This document shows, one piece after another, positions 52,690 through 63,847 of a DNA stretch of 64,000 bases. The DNA comes from Candidula unifasciata (taxonomy: Eukaryota; Mollusca; Gastropoda; Stylommatophora; Geomitridae): positions 15,001 to 79,000 of the forward strand of contig CAJHNH020000231.1 of assembly GCA_905116865.2 (NCBI GenBank). The letters are read 5' to 3'. The notes under the pieces are model-generated. The model saw nothing but the letters and a program-made list of their open reading frames with translations. It was not told where the DNA came from and made no database searches. Made by a program: the position numbers and the translations under genes. Numbering within the stretch: position 1 is the stretch's first letter; each line of letters starts with the position of its first letter.

Positions 52690-52845
52690 CCACTCACACA
52701 GAAGAAGGGAACAGGAGAAAGCTGGGGGAGGACATGGAGGGAACTGCACTAAATGGCTGAGGATAAGACGGTTTGGTGCGAGCTGGTTGGGAGATGTTTG
52801 CTTCACAAAGAGAGAGGAGCAGAAAAGGAGAAGGAGAGTGTCCCT
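52690..52845 (+). mobile_element. RT-LINE 3' end
   Basis: 'gctgggggaggacatggagg', 'atggctgaggataagacgg', 'ggtgcgagctggttgggag' match 51160-51235. Confidence 0.72.
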
Positions 52846-52904
52846 GGATCTCCTTAGTGACGTATTTAACTCTTTCAGTCCTGCTAATGTGAGAGGAAGT
52901 TGAG

Positions 52905-53065
52905 TTGAATCAAGAATTGACATCACAGCACTCGGGGCATTCCCATATGCGTTCCGTCCCCATCTTCAGCAGCCAGCGCAAAGTACCTGTTCTACTGGTA
53001 CCGTCCGTACTGGTAATGGTACTCTGGTTGTGACCAGAGGGTCTGGCCAGCTCACTACATTCAGA
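52905..53065 (-). mobile_element. RNase H LINE 3' end, reversed
   Basis: The - strand encodes ERIWECPECCDVNS*, the C-terminus also seen at 4033-4375. Confidence 0.75.
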
Positions 53066-53078
53066 GGAAAGGCTTGAC

Positions 53079-53240
53079 CAGCGGCTCTCAACCTTCCCGA
53101 TTCCGCGACCCTTTAATACAGTTTTGCATGTTGTGGTGACCCCCAGCCATACAAATATTTTCGTCCCCACTTCAGAACTTCAATGAATATGCGTTTAGCA
53201 ATGGTCTTTAGCGACCCCTGTGAAAAGTTTGTTCGATCCA
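53079..53240. mobile_element. SPIN-like hAT MITE, right end lost
   Basis: Starts cagcggctctcaaccttcc, then 'gcgaccctttaatacagtt', 'atgttgtggtgacccccag', 'aatggtctttagcgacccctg'. Opposite orientation to the 26975 copy and clearly separate in its mutations. The last 30 or so bases of the family are replaced by an A-rich segment. Confidence 0.85.
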
Positions 53241-53254
53241 AAAAGAAAAGGTAA

Positions 53255-53430
53255 AGACCCATAGGTTTTTTTTGCCGGGGTGCACTGAATAATGCCGGGC
53301 CATAAATATGGCCATAACGGCTGAAATAGGTTTATGTGACCTCTCCACGCGTGATCCTCATCAGCATGGTGGCCCTTTGTGTCACCGGGTGTTTATCGCT
53401 TTGCGTAATGTCCTGGTGGGGTACAGCTTA
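53255..53430 (+). mobile_element. Family F copy
   Basis: 'tgccgggccataaatatggcc', 'gtgacctctccacgcgtgatcctc', 'ccctttgtgtcaccgggtg', 'taatgtcctggtggggtac'. 5' part replaced. Confidence 0.78.
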
Positions 53431-53449
53431 GAAAAGAATAGAATGGCAA

Positions 53450-53885
53450 AATCAAATGCATGGTGAGAAAGATACATCGTTCTCTAGTTCTGATGGTCGA
53501 GGGTTCGATTTCAGACCCCATTCTTCTGTTCACTATTGCATATGTTTCGGAGATCAACTAGAACAGGGCTTTCCAACTAACTTTACTCAGGGGACAAGCC
53601 AACATTTTGGAAATGAGGATTGTCACGGGCTAGAGGCTGGAGTCCCAGCACATAAAGATCACTAAAACAAGACAACAGGCAATGATCTGTGGGCCACTTG
53701 TTAGGACTCCGCGGGCCAGAGTTGGCCTGTGGGCAGCCAGTTGAATAGCCCGGCACTAGAGCTACCGAGTTAGTGCTTTGTACGGCGCTTTCGGTGGACG
53801 ATCAAGCTGCTCTGCAAAGGCAGAACCGCGCGGATCAGGACTTGGTACAATGAAGTGCATCTTCTTCCCTTTAACCTCTACCAAA
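53450..53885 (+). mobile_element. Family G SINE, split by a hAT-like element
   Basis: Head with B box 'gggttcgatttc' at 53500-53520; the body resumes at 53757 ('agctaccgagttagtgctttg', 'ggtacaatgaagtgcatc'). Confidence 0.85.
53574..53753 (-). mobile_element. hAT-like element h2 nested in a SINE
   Basis: Starts 'cagggctttccaactaactt'; the reverse of its right end is 'ccgggctattcaactggctg'. Flanks aactagaa (53566-53573) and cactagag (53754-53761) share ACTAGA in the middle, as expected for hAT 8-bp target duplications. Confidence 0.85.
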
Positions 53886-54319
53886 AACAGTTTGTCTTTT
53901 TTGTGGCTCTCCGATATTGGTATGACAACTGCAGTATGGAAGAGATTTAGGGAACTCAGTCCCATTATCAGGAAGACAGCAGTTAATGTACATAACCACA
54001 ACAGCAAACTAGCACCGCGGAGATGACAACAATTAGGAGAACAACTGGCTGGGAAGTAATCAAAAGAAAAGAGGTCATTATCCACAAACTTTTATTCGCA
54101 GCATGTCGTTTATCTCCCTCTTCTTAATGTTTGCCAGTTGTCAACACCGTCTGGCAGTACTGGTTGTTCGTTCACGTCTAGACTTTAATCTTGTTGCAGA
54201 ACTTGAGTTTTCTGTGCGCGTCCATTTGACTTTTTCTTCTCCTCTTCCACCTTGTACCTCATCGAAGTGTCGGGGAGAGATGTAACGTACGTTGATGAGC
54301 TCTGTCAAGAGCACTATTA

Positions 54320-54560
54320 AGACTGATGTTCTTTTCTGTAAGGCTGTAATGCCATCACTCCAGATTTTCCGAGGTCTTCCACTCGCTCTATACCCGTTGC
54401 AACGTTTTTAGTGTGGCTCGCTGTGGCGGATAGTACCAGGTCATTCTTGTTAGGTGTCCAAACCACTTTATTTGTTGTTCTTTGATAACTTGTAAGACTG
54501 ACTTTAATTCCTAGCATTCGTCTGATTTCGTATTCTGTCTTTCCTTGAAACTCCTGCAGC
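54320..54560 (-). mobile_element. LINE C-terminal relic
   Basis: Shifted frames on the - strand give KWFGHLTRMTWYYPPQRA and QRVYRASGRPRKIWSDGI, the known LINE tail (WFGHL.RM......GRP.K.W.D.I). A reversed family D scrap lies just left at 54130-54220. Confidence 0.75.
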
Positions 54561-56200
54561 TCTTCTAAGGCATTTCATCTTTGTTGTCACAATTTTTACG
54601 TTCATTGGATGATAAGTGTTCACGTTTAGCATTTTACAGATTTAGTTTATTTGTATGCGGACAGCAGACACTTCAGTTCCAATTCCTTTCAAGTAAAAAA
54701 ATCAAAAACTCAACCACGTTCAACCTGCTGCTAGCTAGCTGAAGCTTCCAACAGTCTCCGGCTATATTTGTGGTCTTGTTTATGTGCGCTATTTCCGTGG
54801 CTAAAGTTCTGGTATTTGAGACGTCTCTGGGCTGAATGCTTCTTTCTTCCAAGTCAAACCGCACATTCCCTATCCTGTTGTCAACTGTGTTCTTCTTGCT
54901 CTTTCATTTCTGATGTTTTCTCCGTGGTTTCAGCTCTTTCTGATTTGACCAGGCGTATTTTGTAGAAGAGCCATCTTCTCAGCATAACGTCCTTTATACC
55001 ACCATTTAAAGTTTTGGGTAGATGCTCACCGACTTCGAAGGAAACATCCACAATTAGCCGATTCTTATGATATTCTTGTTAGAGGGCAGTGGTAAACACT
55101 GAAAATGAGCCTGGAGTCAGATACATGACTGACTGATTGATTCATAAGGAAACACAGTTTGATGATCATATGTGGCTGTCACTGGCAGAATCATAAATCC
55201 AACTTTGCACAAGCAGAAAGGAATGCAGTTGAAGATGGTGCACAAAGCAACTGGCTAGTAACTGTATCTATCATCATCATTCTTATTCAGCAGAGTCTTT
55301 GCCTAATGTTGTTGTTATCATCACCCAAGGGATAGCGTCTCGATCTGTTTCCAAATCCTCTGCCACATATATTGTCATTCCCCAGGTGTCTGTAACACCT
55401 AGGAAGTTATTTGTCAGCTTACTGAATACTGCTGCTGCGTCTCCTCCTTCTTCTGCTTCCTCTTCTTCTCCTCCTCCTTTTTCTTCCTCGTCTTCTTCTC
55501 CTTCGCCTCCTCCCTTCTCCAGGAACCATGTCTTCATTTACTGTTCTTTCTTAACCACTGTCAAGAATTTGGGTTAAAGTCCACCTTGAGGCAGATAAAA
55601 ACGGTACTGGCTCCAAAACAGATCCAGCACAAAATGTCATCTGCTTCTTCTTTTTTTTTTTTTAATTTGTCCTACTACGTAATCTGTAAAGCGTTGAGAG
55701 AGGAGTTATATGTAGTAATTTCCTGTCTTTTGCTAGCTATATAATTTGTGTTAATGTCATAATGAATTTCTGTAGTGTCTCTTTAACTCCCTCAACCCAT
55801 CTTTTTTTTTTTTTTTTGGGGGGGGGGGGGGGGGTCAGCCTCTTGACCTGTAGACTGCTGTTTTCATTTAGTACGCTCTAGCTGCTGGCTGCTTTAGTCC
55901 CATTCTGACTATATGACCAAGCCATTTCAATCTTTGATGCTTCTTGTGTTGCCTAAATTGTGTACCAGGAAATATCCTAAAAAGTAGAGATGTCTGCCAA
56001 GATTTTGACCACATCACTCACTGAGGACCAATGAGAACTTAAAAACAGGACTCCAACACCATTAGCCAGATGCACCACTGATTACCGATTTGAGACTCAA
56101 TATCACAGCAAATCTTACATACTCAAAGATGCTTCATCTCAAACAGCAAATGTTTTAAGCTGACTGTTCCAGTAGCAGACTCGTTGTACACACATCATAC
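54561..56200. other. No gene recognised
   Basis: Contains a reversed LINE or family D scrap at 55015-55080, a CTT/CTC-rich stretch at 55440-55520, T runs at 55650-55664 and 55802-55817, and a G run at 55818-55834. An open frame at 55283-55537 (-) is low-complexity Glu/Gly and is not called. Confidence 0.4.
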
Positions 56201-56210
56201 TCTTCCAAAC

Positions 56211-57343
56211 ATGCGTCCTTTCTTGGTGGATCTAAACTTCATTCTCTTCCAATAATGCGTCCTTTCCTGGTGGATCCACACTTCATTCTCTTCCAATCAT
56301 GCGTCCTTTCTTGGTGGATCTACACTTCATTCTCTTCCAATAATGCGTCCTTTCTTGGTGGATCGACACTTCATTCTCTTCCAATCATGCGTCCTTTCTT
56401 GGTGGATCCAAACTTCATTCTCTTCCAATAATGCGTCCTTTCTTGGTGGATCCACACTTCATTCTCTTCCAATCATGCGTCCTTTCTTGGTGGATCCACA
56501 CTTCATTCTCTTCCAATCATGCGTCCTTTCTTGGTGGATCCAAACTTCATACTCTTCCAATCATGCATCCTTTCTTGGTGGATCCACACTTCATTTTCTT
56601 CCAATCATGCGTCCTTTCTTGGTGGATCCACACTTCATTTTCTTCCAATCATGCGTCCTTTCTTGGTGGATCCACACTTCATACTCTTCCAATCATGCAT
56701 CCTTTCTTGGTGGATCTACACTTCATTTTCTTCCAATCATGCGTCCTTTCTTGGTGGATCCACACTTCATTCTCTTCCAATCATGCGTCGTTTCTTGGTG
56801 GATCCACACTTCATTCTCTTCCAATCATGCGTCCTTTTTGTGTGGATCGACACTTCATTCTCTTCCAATCATGCGTCCTTTCTTGGTGAATCCACACTTC
56901 ATTCTCTTCCAATCATGCGTCCTTTTGTGTGGATCGACACTTCATTCTCTTCCAATCATGCGTCCTTTTTGTGTGGATCGACACTTCATTCTCTTCCAAT
57001 CATGCGTCCTTTCTTGGTGAATCCACACTTCATTCTCTTCCAATCATGCGTCCTTTTTGTGTGGATCGACACTTCATTCTCTTCCAATCATGCGTCCTTT
57101 TTGTGTGGATCGACACTTCATTCTCTTCCAATCATGCGTCCTTTCTTGGTCAATCCACACTTCATTCTCTTCCAATCATGCGTCCTTTCTTGGTGGACCC
57201 ACACTTCATACTCTTCCAATCATGCGTTGTTTCTTGGTCAATCCACACTTCATTCTCTTCCAATCATGCGTCCTTTCTTGGTGGACCCACACTTCATACT
57301 CTTCCAATCATGCGTCGTTTCTTGGTGGATCCACACTCCATTC
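56211..57343. repeat. 44-bp minisatellite, about 26 copies
   Basis: Unit 'catgcgtcctttcttggtgg' + 'atccacacttcattctcttc' + 'caat'. A variant block with 'tttttgtgtggatcgac' dominates 56820-57120. Long open frames across it are a by-product of the unit lacking stops. Confidence 0.95.
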
Positions 57344-57454
57344 TAAATTCATTCCACCTTACATGCAGTGTTTGTAGTGAAATGTGTCCTTACTTACAAA
57401 CTAAATCACTGTAGTATTTATGTCTAAAATATTTGTAGTTCTGTGTCTTGATAA

Positions 57455-58425
57455 TGCACTTGGTTACACACATACATTTCACCTGACTTGAGTCTTTAGG
57501 GTCGTGGAGGTGTGTCAATGGAAGTACTTGGTTACATACATACATTTCACCTGACTTGACTCTTTAGGGTCGTGGAGGTGTGTCAATGGAAGTACTTGGT
57601 TACATACATACATAACACTTGACTTGACTCTTTAGGGTTGTGGAGGTGTGTCGATAGAAGCACTTGGTTACATACACGCATAACACTTGACTTGGCCCTT
57701 TAGGGTTGTGGAGGTGTGTCGATGGAAGTACTTGGTTACATACACACATAACACCTGACTTGGCCCTTTAGGGTCGTGGAGGTGTGTCAATGGAAGTACT
57801 TGGTTTGGTTACATACACACATAACACTTGACTTGACCCTTTAGTGTTGTGGAGGTGTGTCGATGGAAGCACTTGGTTACATACACACATAACACTTCAC
57901 TTGACCCTTTAGGTTCGTGGAGGTGTGTCGATGGAAGTACTTGGTTACATACACACATAACACTTGACTTGACCCTTTAGGTTCGTGGAGGTGTGTCGAT
58001 GGAAGTACTTGGTTACATACACACATAACACTTGACTTGACCCTTTAGTGTTGTGGAGGTGTGTCGATAGAAGCACTTGGTTACATACACACATATAACT
58101 TGACTTGGCCCTTTAGGGTCGTGGAGGTGTGTCAATGGAAGTACTTGGTTTGGTTACATACACACATAACACTTGACTTGACCCTTTAGTGTTGTGGAGG
58201 TGTGTCGATGGAAGCACTTGGTTACATACACACATAACACTTCACTTGACCCTTTAGGTTCGTGGAGGTGTGTCGATGGAAGTACTTGGTTACATACACA
58301 CATAACACTTGACTTGACCCTTTAGGTTCGTGGAGGTGTGTCGATGGAAGCACTTGGTTACATACACACATAACACTTGACTTGACCCTTTAGGGTTGTA
58401 GAGGTGTGTCGATGGAAGCACACAC
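57455..58425. repeat. 68-bp minisatellite, about 14 copies
   Basis: Unit 'aagtacttggttacatacac' + 'acataacacttgacttgacc' + 'ctttagggtcgtggaggtgt' + 'gtcgatgg'. A 5-bp insertion (ttggtttggtt) marks two copies, at 57798 and 58145, 347-350 bp apart, pointing to a five-unit block duplication. Confidence 0.95.
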
Positions 58426-59056
58426 ACACAAAACCCACCATCTTGCTTCCTCTCCCCCCCCCCCCCCATGTTTCTCGAAGTTTAGTCTTGGCAATCGAAT
58501 CATGTTTCATCAATTGCTTGAACCAAGCTAGCTTGCGATCTTTCACTACTGCCAGAAGAGGCTCCTTTTGTCCTGCATATCTGTTTACCAGATGTTTAAA
58601 AATTAACTGAAGTACGATGTGGGTGGAGTTACTGTAAATGTTCTAACTAGATCAGCATTACAGTCGAGGAACAGAAACAAACACATCTTGCTATCGTATA
58701 CAAACTGCTGCACTTAATTTATTGTCCTTATTTAATGATTTGGCACAGAGACTGTCACACAAAAATGGAATGACTTCGTTCTAAAGCCTTCAGTTTCAAA
58801 TTGACACCAATTATGAGCAGAGCATAAATAAATCTGCTACACACAAAAAGAAGTCAAATAAAAAGTGTTTTTGAAATATTTTGTTAATGAACACTTAAGA
58901 AGTCAAAAAAGAATTTGTTAGTCACATGTCAGGAACCTCACAGGAAAAAATTAAAGCACCCACAAGTATGGCTGTTATGCAAACAACAGATCCTGTAATG
59001 AACAATGAAATGAACTTCAGATGGAAAAATGTAAAGTGTTTGTTAGAAAACCGAAG
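58426..59056. other. No gene recognised
   Basis: C run at 58455-58468; otherwise AT-rich. A 75-codon open frame at 58926 runs into the MITE below and is not called. Confidence 0.45.
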
Positions 59057-59161
59057 AAACTCTTTAGCTCTTAAAGTCCCGGGCAGTTGCTATTATAATT
59101 TGATCTGGGCACAGCCCTTCTTACATGATTATAAATATATGATGTGTCCATAAGAGGTTAA
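59057..59161. mobile_element. MITE-like element with TTAA at its right end
   Basis: Left end 'aactctttagctcttaaag', inside 'gtcccgggcagttgctatta', right end 'taagaggttaa'. Similar left part near 30966. Confidence 0.5.
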
Positions 59162-59239
59162 AAAAAAATGATCATTGGACATACAGTTAAAGAAGCAAAA
59201 GAAGTAAAGTGGGCTAGTGTAACAACTGGAGAGGCACAA

Positions 59240-60595
59240 GGAGTTTAGAAAAGCTTATCATGAAGGAAGCTAATAAACAAAGCCATGAAAATCCTTTCAT
59301 AAAAGAAGCTAAAAAACAAACCCACGGAAAGTCTATCATAAAAGAAGCTAATAAATAAACCCACAGAAAGCCTATCATAAAAGAAGATAATAAACAAATC
59401 CATGGAAAGCCTATCATGAAGGAAGCTAAAAAATAAACCCACAGAAAGCCTATCATGAAGGAAGCCAATAAATAAACCCACAGAAAGCCTATCATGAAGG
59501 AAACCAATAAATAAACCCACAGAAAGCCTATTATGAAGGAAGCCAATAAATAAACCCACAGAAAGCCTATTATGAAGGAAGCTAATAAATAAACCCAGAG
59601 AAAGCCTATTATGAAGGAAGCCAATAAATAAACCCACAGAAAGCCTATTATGAAGGAAGCCAATAAATAAACCCACAGAAAGCCTATCATGAAGGAAGCT
59701 AATAAATAAACCCAGAGAAAGCCTATCATGAAGGAAGCCAATAAATAAACCCACAGAAAGCCTATCATGAAGGAAACCAATAAATAAACCCACAGAAAGC
59801 CTATTATGAAGGAAGCCAATAAATAAACCCACAGAAAGCCTATTATGAAGGAAGCTAATAAATAAACCCAGAGAAAGCCTATTATGAAGGAAGCCAATAA
59901 ATAAACCCACAGAAAGCCTATCATGAAGGAAGCTAATAAATAAACCCAGAGAAAGCCTATCATGAAGGAAGCCAATAAATAAACCCAGAGAAAGCCTATT
60001 ATGAAGGAAACCAATAAATAAACCCACAGAAAGCCTATTATGAAGGAAGCCAATAAATAAACCCACAGAAAGCCTATTATGAAGGAAGCCAATAAATAAA
60101 CCCACAGAAAGCCTATTATGAAGGAAGCTAATAAATAAACCCAGAGAAAGCCTATTATGAAGGAAGCCAATAAATAAACCCACAGAAAGCCTATCATGAA
60201 GGAAGCTAATAAATAAACCCACAGAAAGCCTATCATGAAGGAAGCCAATAAATAAACCCAGAGAAAGCCTATTATGAAGGAAACCAATAAATAAACCCAC
60301 AGAAAGCCTATTATGAAGGAAGCCAATAAATAAACCCACAGAAAGCCTATCATAAAAGAAGCCAATAAATAAACCCACAGAAAGCCTATCATAAAAGAAG
60401 CTAATAAATAAACCCACAGAAAGCCTATCATGAAGGAAGCCAATAAATAAACCCAGAGAAAGCCTATCATGAAGGAAACCAATAAATAAACCCACAGAAA
60501 GCCTATTATGAAGGAAGCCAATAAATAAACCCAGAGAAAGCCTATTATGAAGGAAGCCAATAAATAAACCCAGAGAAAGCCTAACATAAAGGACT
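59240..60595. repeat. 39-bp minisatellite, about 34 copies
   Basis: Unit 'cctatcatgaaggaagccaa' + 'taaataaacccacagaaag'. Since 39 is 13 codons, two - strand frames stay open for over 450 codons (repeat GFLWVYLLASFMI). Copies at 59450-60590 recur in higher-order blocks. Confidence 0.96.
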
Positions 60596-60597
60596 AG

Positions 60598-60840
60598 TGT
60601 GGTGACTGTTATATTAAGAACCGTGACGACTGTATGGTGGCCGGTATGTGTTGATTGTTGCATGGTTATTTGTGTGTGGTGACTGTTATATTAGGAACCG
60701 TGACGACTGTATGGTGGCCGGTATGTGTTGATTGTTGCATGGTTATTTGTGTGTGGTGACTGTTATATTAGGAACCGTGACGACTGTATGGTGGCCGGTA
60801 TGTGTTGATTGTTGCATGGTTATTTGTGTGTGGTGATTTT
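60598..60840. repeat. 77-bp tandem repeat, 3 copies, followed by a short GTGGTGACT repeat
   Basis: Copies at 60601, 60678 and 60755 are almost identical ('ggtgactgttatattaggaa', 'ccgtgacgactgtatggtgg'). 60840-60960 continues with 'ggtgactggtgtgt' variants. Confidence 0.92.
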
Positions 60841-60960
60841 TGTATGGTGACTGGTGTGTACTGACTGCTGTCAGGATTGGTATGTGACTGCTATATTATG
60901 TTTGGTGACTGGTGTGTGGTGACTAGTGTGTGGTGACTGATGTGTGGTGACTGGTGTTAT

Positions 60961-62800
60961 GACAAATTGCGTATAAAAGTCAGCTCCTCTAAAATCTTCT
61001 TAGCAACACCAGAAATAATACACATCCAGTAATTATAGTTTTCTTTTCAAGGCACATGTGATGAATATTTGAGTAACAAACCTATACAAATTGATTTGGT
61101 AATTATGAATAAAAGACACACACAAAAAGTGATACAATGAGTGTCATACATGATGACTGAAAGGCACATAAAAGATAATACGATCAGTGTCACAAGCTCT
61201 AAATAAAGGTCACATGAAGAGTGATATACAATCAGTATCACAAACAATGATTAAAAGCCATATAAAAATTTATATAATAAGTACAAAAAAACTGTCAGAA
61301 AAAGGAACATATTAGGAGATATATAATCAGTATCAAAAATTGTGACTAAAAGGCACATACAAGTTGATAGTCTCAGTAACACATTAACATTGTGTTTTCT
61401 GTTTTCCTAGACATTACTAGCCCAGATTTTATGACTTTAAGCTAACATCAGGGTACGGCTACAGAGAAGAATAACACATTTACCATTACATTCTGATAGC
61501 ACGATGGGACACAATAGATTCCCCAGCTATAGGTACAATAAATAAAAAAAAACTGGGAAGGTTTGAACATTCCCCATGTAGACAGGTAGCCCAGAATACA
61601 CAAAACATTTGCTGCAGACATGCTTTCTAGATACAGTAAGGAGATCTGAGGTCTGGTTGGTTAGCATTCGCAGATACTAAGTTTTATGTCTCGATGGAAG
61701 ACATGTGTTGCACCACAACCGTTACCAAGGCTTGCAACCTTTTCATCTAAAAACTACTGGCAGGCAAGAGGAGGAGGAGGAGAAGAAGAAGAAGCCCACT
61801 AACATTCTTTATCCCTTCTCCAGGTACCTAAACGACTACCACACTACAAGCCTTGGTACCAGGGAAGAGGAGGTGTGAAAGCCCACTAAGATTCGGTGTC
61901 CCTTCTCCAGGGTACCTAAAGACTAGGCGGTGTGACTTGGTACCAGGGAAGAGGTGGTGTGACAGGCCAAGAAAGATCTGGGTCCACAATCTGGCAGTCT
62001 GGATAAGCCTCAGATATGAGAATGTTTAGTCCAGCACATCTAAGTGCCATAAACAGAAAAATCTGACCAAACAGTCAACAGTAGCCTGGTGACACAATAA
62101 CACACACATAGTTATGGGACTACAGGCAGATCAAAGTGACACCATCAATTTAAAGTGACTCATATTTCGTGAATTACAGTCAGAAACCATCATTCACCTG
62201 AACAATCTCTTTACAATAGAAGATTATATATATGTCCTACATTTCACTGAGGTAAATGATGAAGAAGAAGACACAAACAAGGAGGAGGAGAAGACAAAGA
62301 AACAAATACAACCAAGCCACATATACTGTGTGACAAGAACTCATAGTAACATGTACAAATTAGACCATGTTATCTGCAGCAGTGAGACACAACAATAATA
62401 TTTCTATAAACAGAATAAATACGGCCATTAGAACATGTAATAACATCATCATCATCATCATGAACCTTGCCAAATAGCATGGGCAGGCAGGCATCTCCGC
62501 AGCTTATCTTGCAATTTTCAACAGCAGGTTTCTGCTGGGATGCTGATACACATAAAACCCTGGATGGGGCTCAGCTCCCTAATGCATTTTCTGAGGGCAG
62601 GGGCACAGCAAGTGGACCTAGCCTTGGTAAAGTGCACAATAATGACAATCATAACTATTATTATGTCCTGAATGGTTAATAAATATAATAATATATTTGA
62701 AATAAGATGAAATGTACAAACAAATAACCAAAAATAGAGCTTCCATTCATTGTTTTTTTTTGGGGGGGGGGGGGGGGGTTTTTATAATCTCCTCGTAAAT
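60961..62800. other. No gene recognised; small local repeats
   Basis: 60990-61390 contains loose repeats of 'aaggcacata...gat.....cagtatcac'. 61795-61960 holds two copies of 'cccttctccagg.tacc' with 'cttggtaccagggaagagg'. Short GAA/GGA run at 61768; G run 62761-62778. Confidence 0.45.
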
Positions 62801-62811
62801 TTTTTTTAGGT

Positions 62812-62900
62812 AGAAGGGTAGCTCAGCCGACCTTACAAATTACTTGGTGGGAGACCTCAAGATGCCGGAGCCACAAATTCTGGTGCTTCTGGCCAGCATT
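62812..62900 (+). mobile_element. Possible 5S-rRNA-derived SINE or 5S pseudogene fragment
   Basis: 'gtagctcagccgacctta...' followed by 'ttacttggtgggagacctc' and 'gatgccgg' parallels the 3' half of eukaryotic 5S rRNA (AGCTAAGC..., TACTTGGATGGGAGACC, ..CCGGGTG). The 5' half is absent. Confidence 0.45.
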
Positions 62901-63149
62901 AATTTATGTGCCGGAACACCATGACAAAAGGTTGTCACCAATCTTGTCTAGTTGTATATACACAATGACAATACGCTGTCAATAATCTTGCGTAGTTGTA
63001 TTTTTACTTACAAGTCAGTATTATATAAATATAGATGTATACATAAAGTACCTCATCAAAATAGGCTTTAATAAAATGTTTCAGTTAATGAAATCTTCCT
63101 TAAAAAACATTTACAAAAAGACTTTTTAAGAGGGTTAATGAATCTATCC

Positions 63150-63170
63150 CCCCCCCCCCCCCCCCCTCCC
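63150..63170. repeat. Poly-C run
   Basis: C-rich run with one T. Confidence 0.85.
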
Positions 63171-63845
63171 CACCGCCACCACAATGGGGCTTCTGAATCC
63201 ACACAGGGAGCTTCCACTATGTACTTAACCACCGTGACAGTATACACTCAAGATGTTTTTACTGTGGTCACTTTTTCCTTTAACATCTGACAGTAAAACT
63301 TTTTATAATTGAAAACATTTACATTTTATCAGCCAGTTTAAAAACAAAAAAATACTAATTACAGTGTGCCAATTGCCCTTTCAATGGTGAACACAGAAGA
63401 TGGTCAGCATGGTTTTAAAACAGTGATTTTAAACCGGTGGGCTGTGGGAACAGAACAGTTGGGTTGTCAAAAAAATGACGGCCTAAAAGTGTAGTAGGAT
63501 ATGTAATACATATGTAAGACTTAGTAACTGCTAAGCAGCAGAATATATCACATTGACTGAAAAATAATTTTGTGAAGTTGGGTTTTGCAAAAATACTGCT
63601 GTCTACTTTTTTATTTCTGTGTTTGGTTAGCTGTCATATGGAGGAAAGGGGGTGAGGGTGAAACACTTTTTCCATGTTTTGGTAAGCCGTGGTTGTTAGA
63701 AGGTTGAAGAACACTGCTTTATAATATTTATTGTCTCTGATCAGCTGAAGTAATATTGTGACACTATACACAATAATGTCTGAGAACTGTCTGTAAATAT
63801 AACCACCTCTATACCGACCACAGAACCACTTGTGTGTTATTTGAT
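63171..63845. other. No gene recognised
   Basis: 63425-63480 'ttttaaaccggtgggctgtggg' and 63690-63715 'gttagaaggttgaagaacactgc' could be the ends of a decayed hAT element; not certain. Confidence 0.35.
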
Positions 63846-63847
63846 GA

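Noticed and set aside
55283..55537. 84-codon frame rich in Glu and Gly (- strand)
   Set aside because: Driven by a CTT/CTC-rich stretch; no domain, and no fit to the missing EPS8 exons.
56343..57414. Four overlapping open frames of 106-275 codons (+ strand)
   Set aside because: The 44-bp unit cycles through all three frames and lacks stops in each; no splice sites or family motif.
59214..60663. Two overlapping long open frames (457 and 472 codons, - strand)
   Set aside because: They are perfect translations of a 39-bp minisatellite whose length is a multiple of 3. Two frames of the same strand are open at once, which a real gene would not show.
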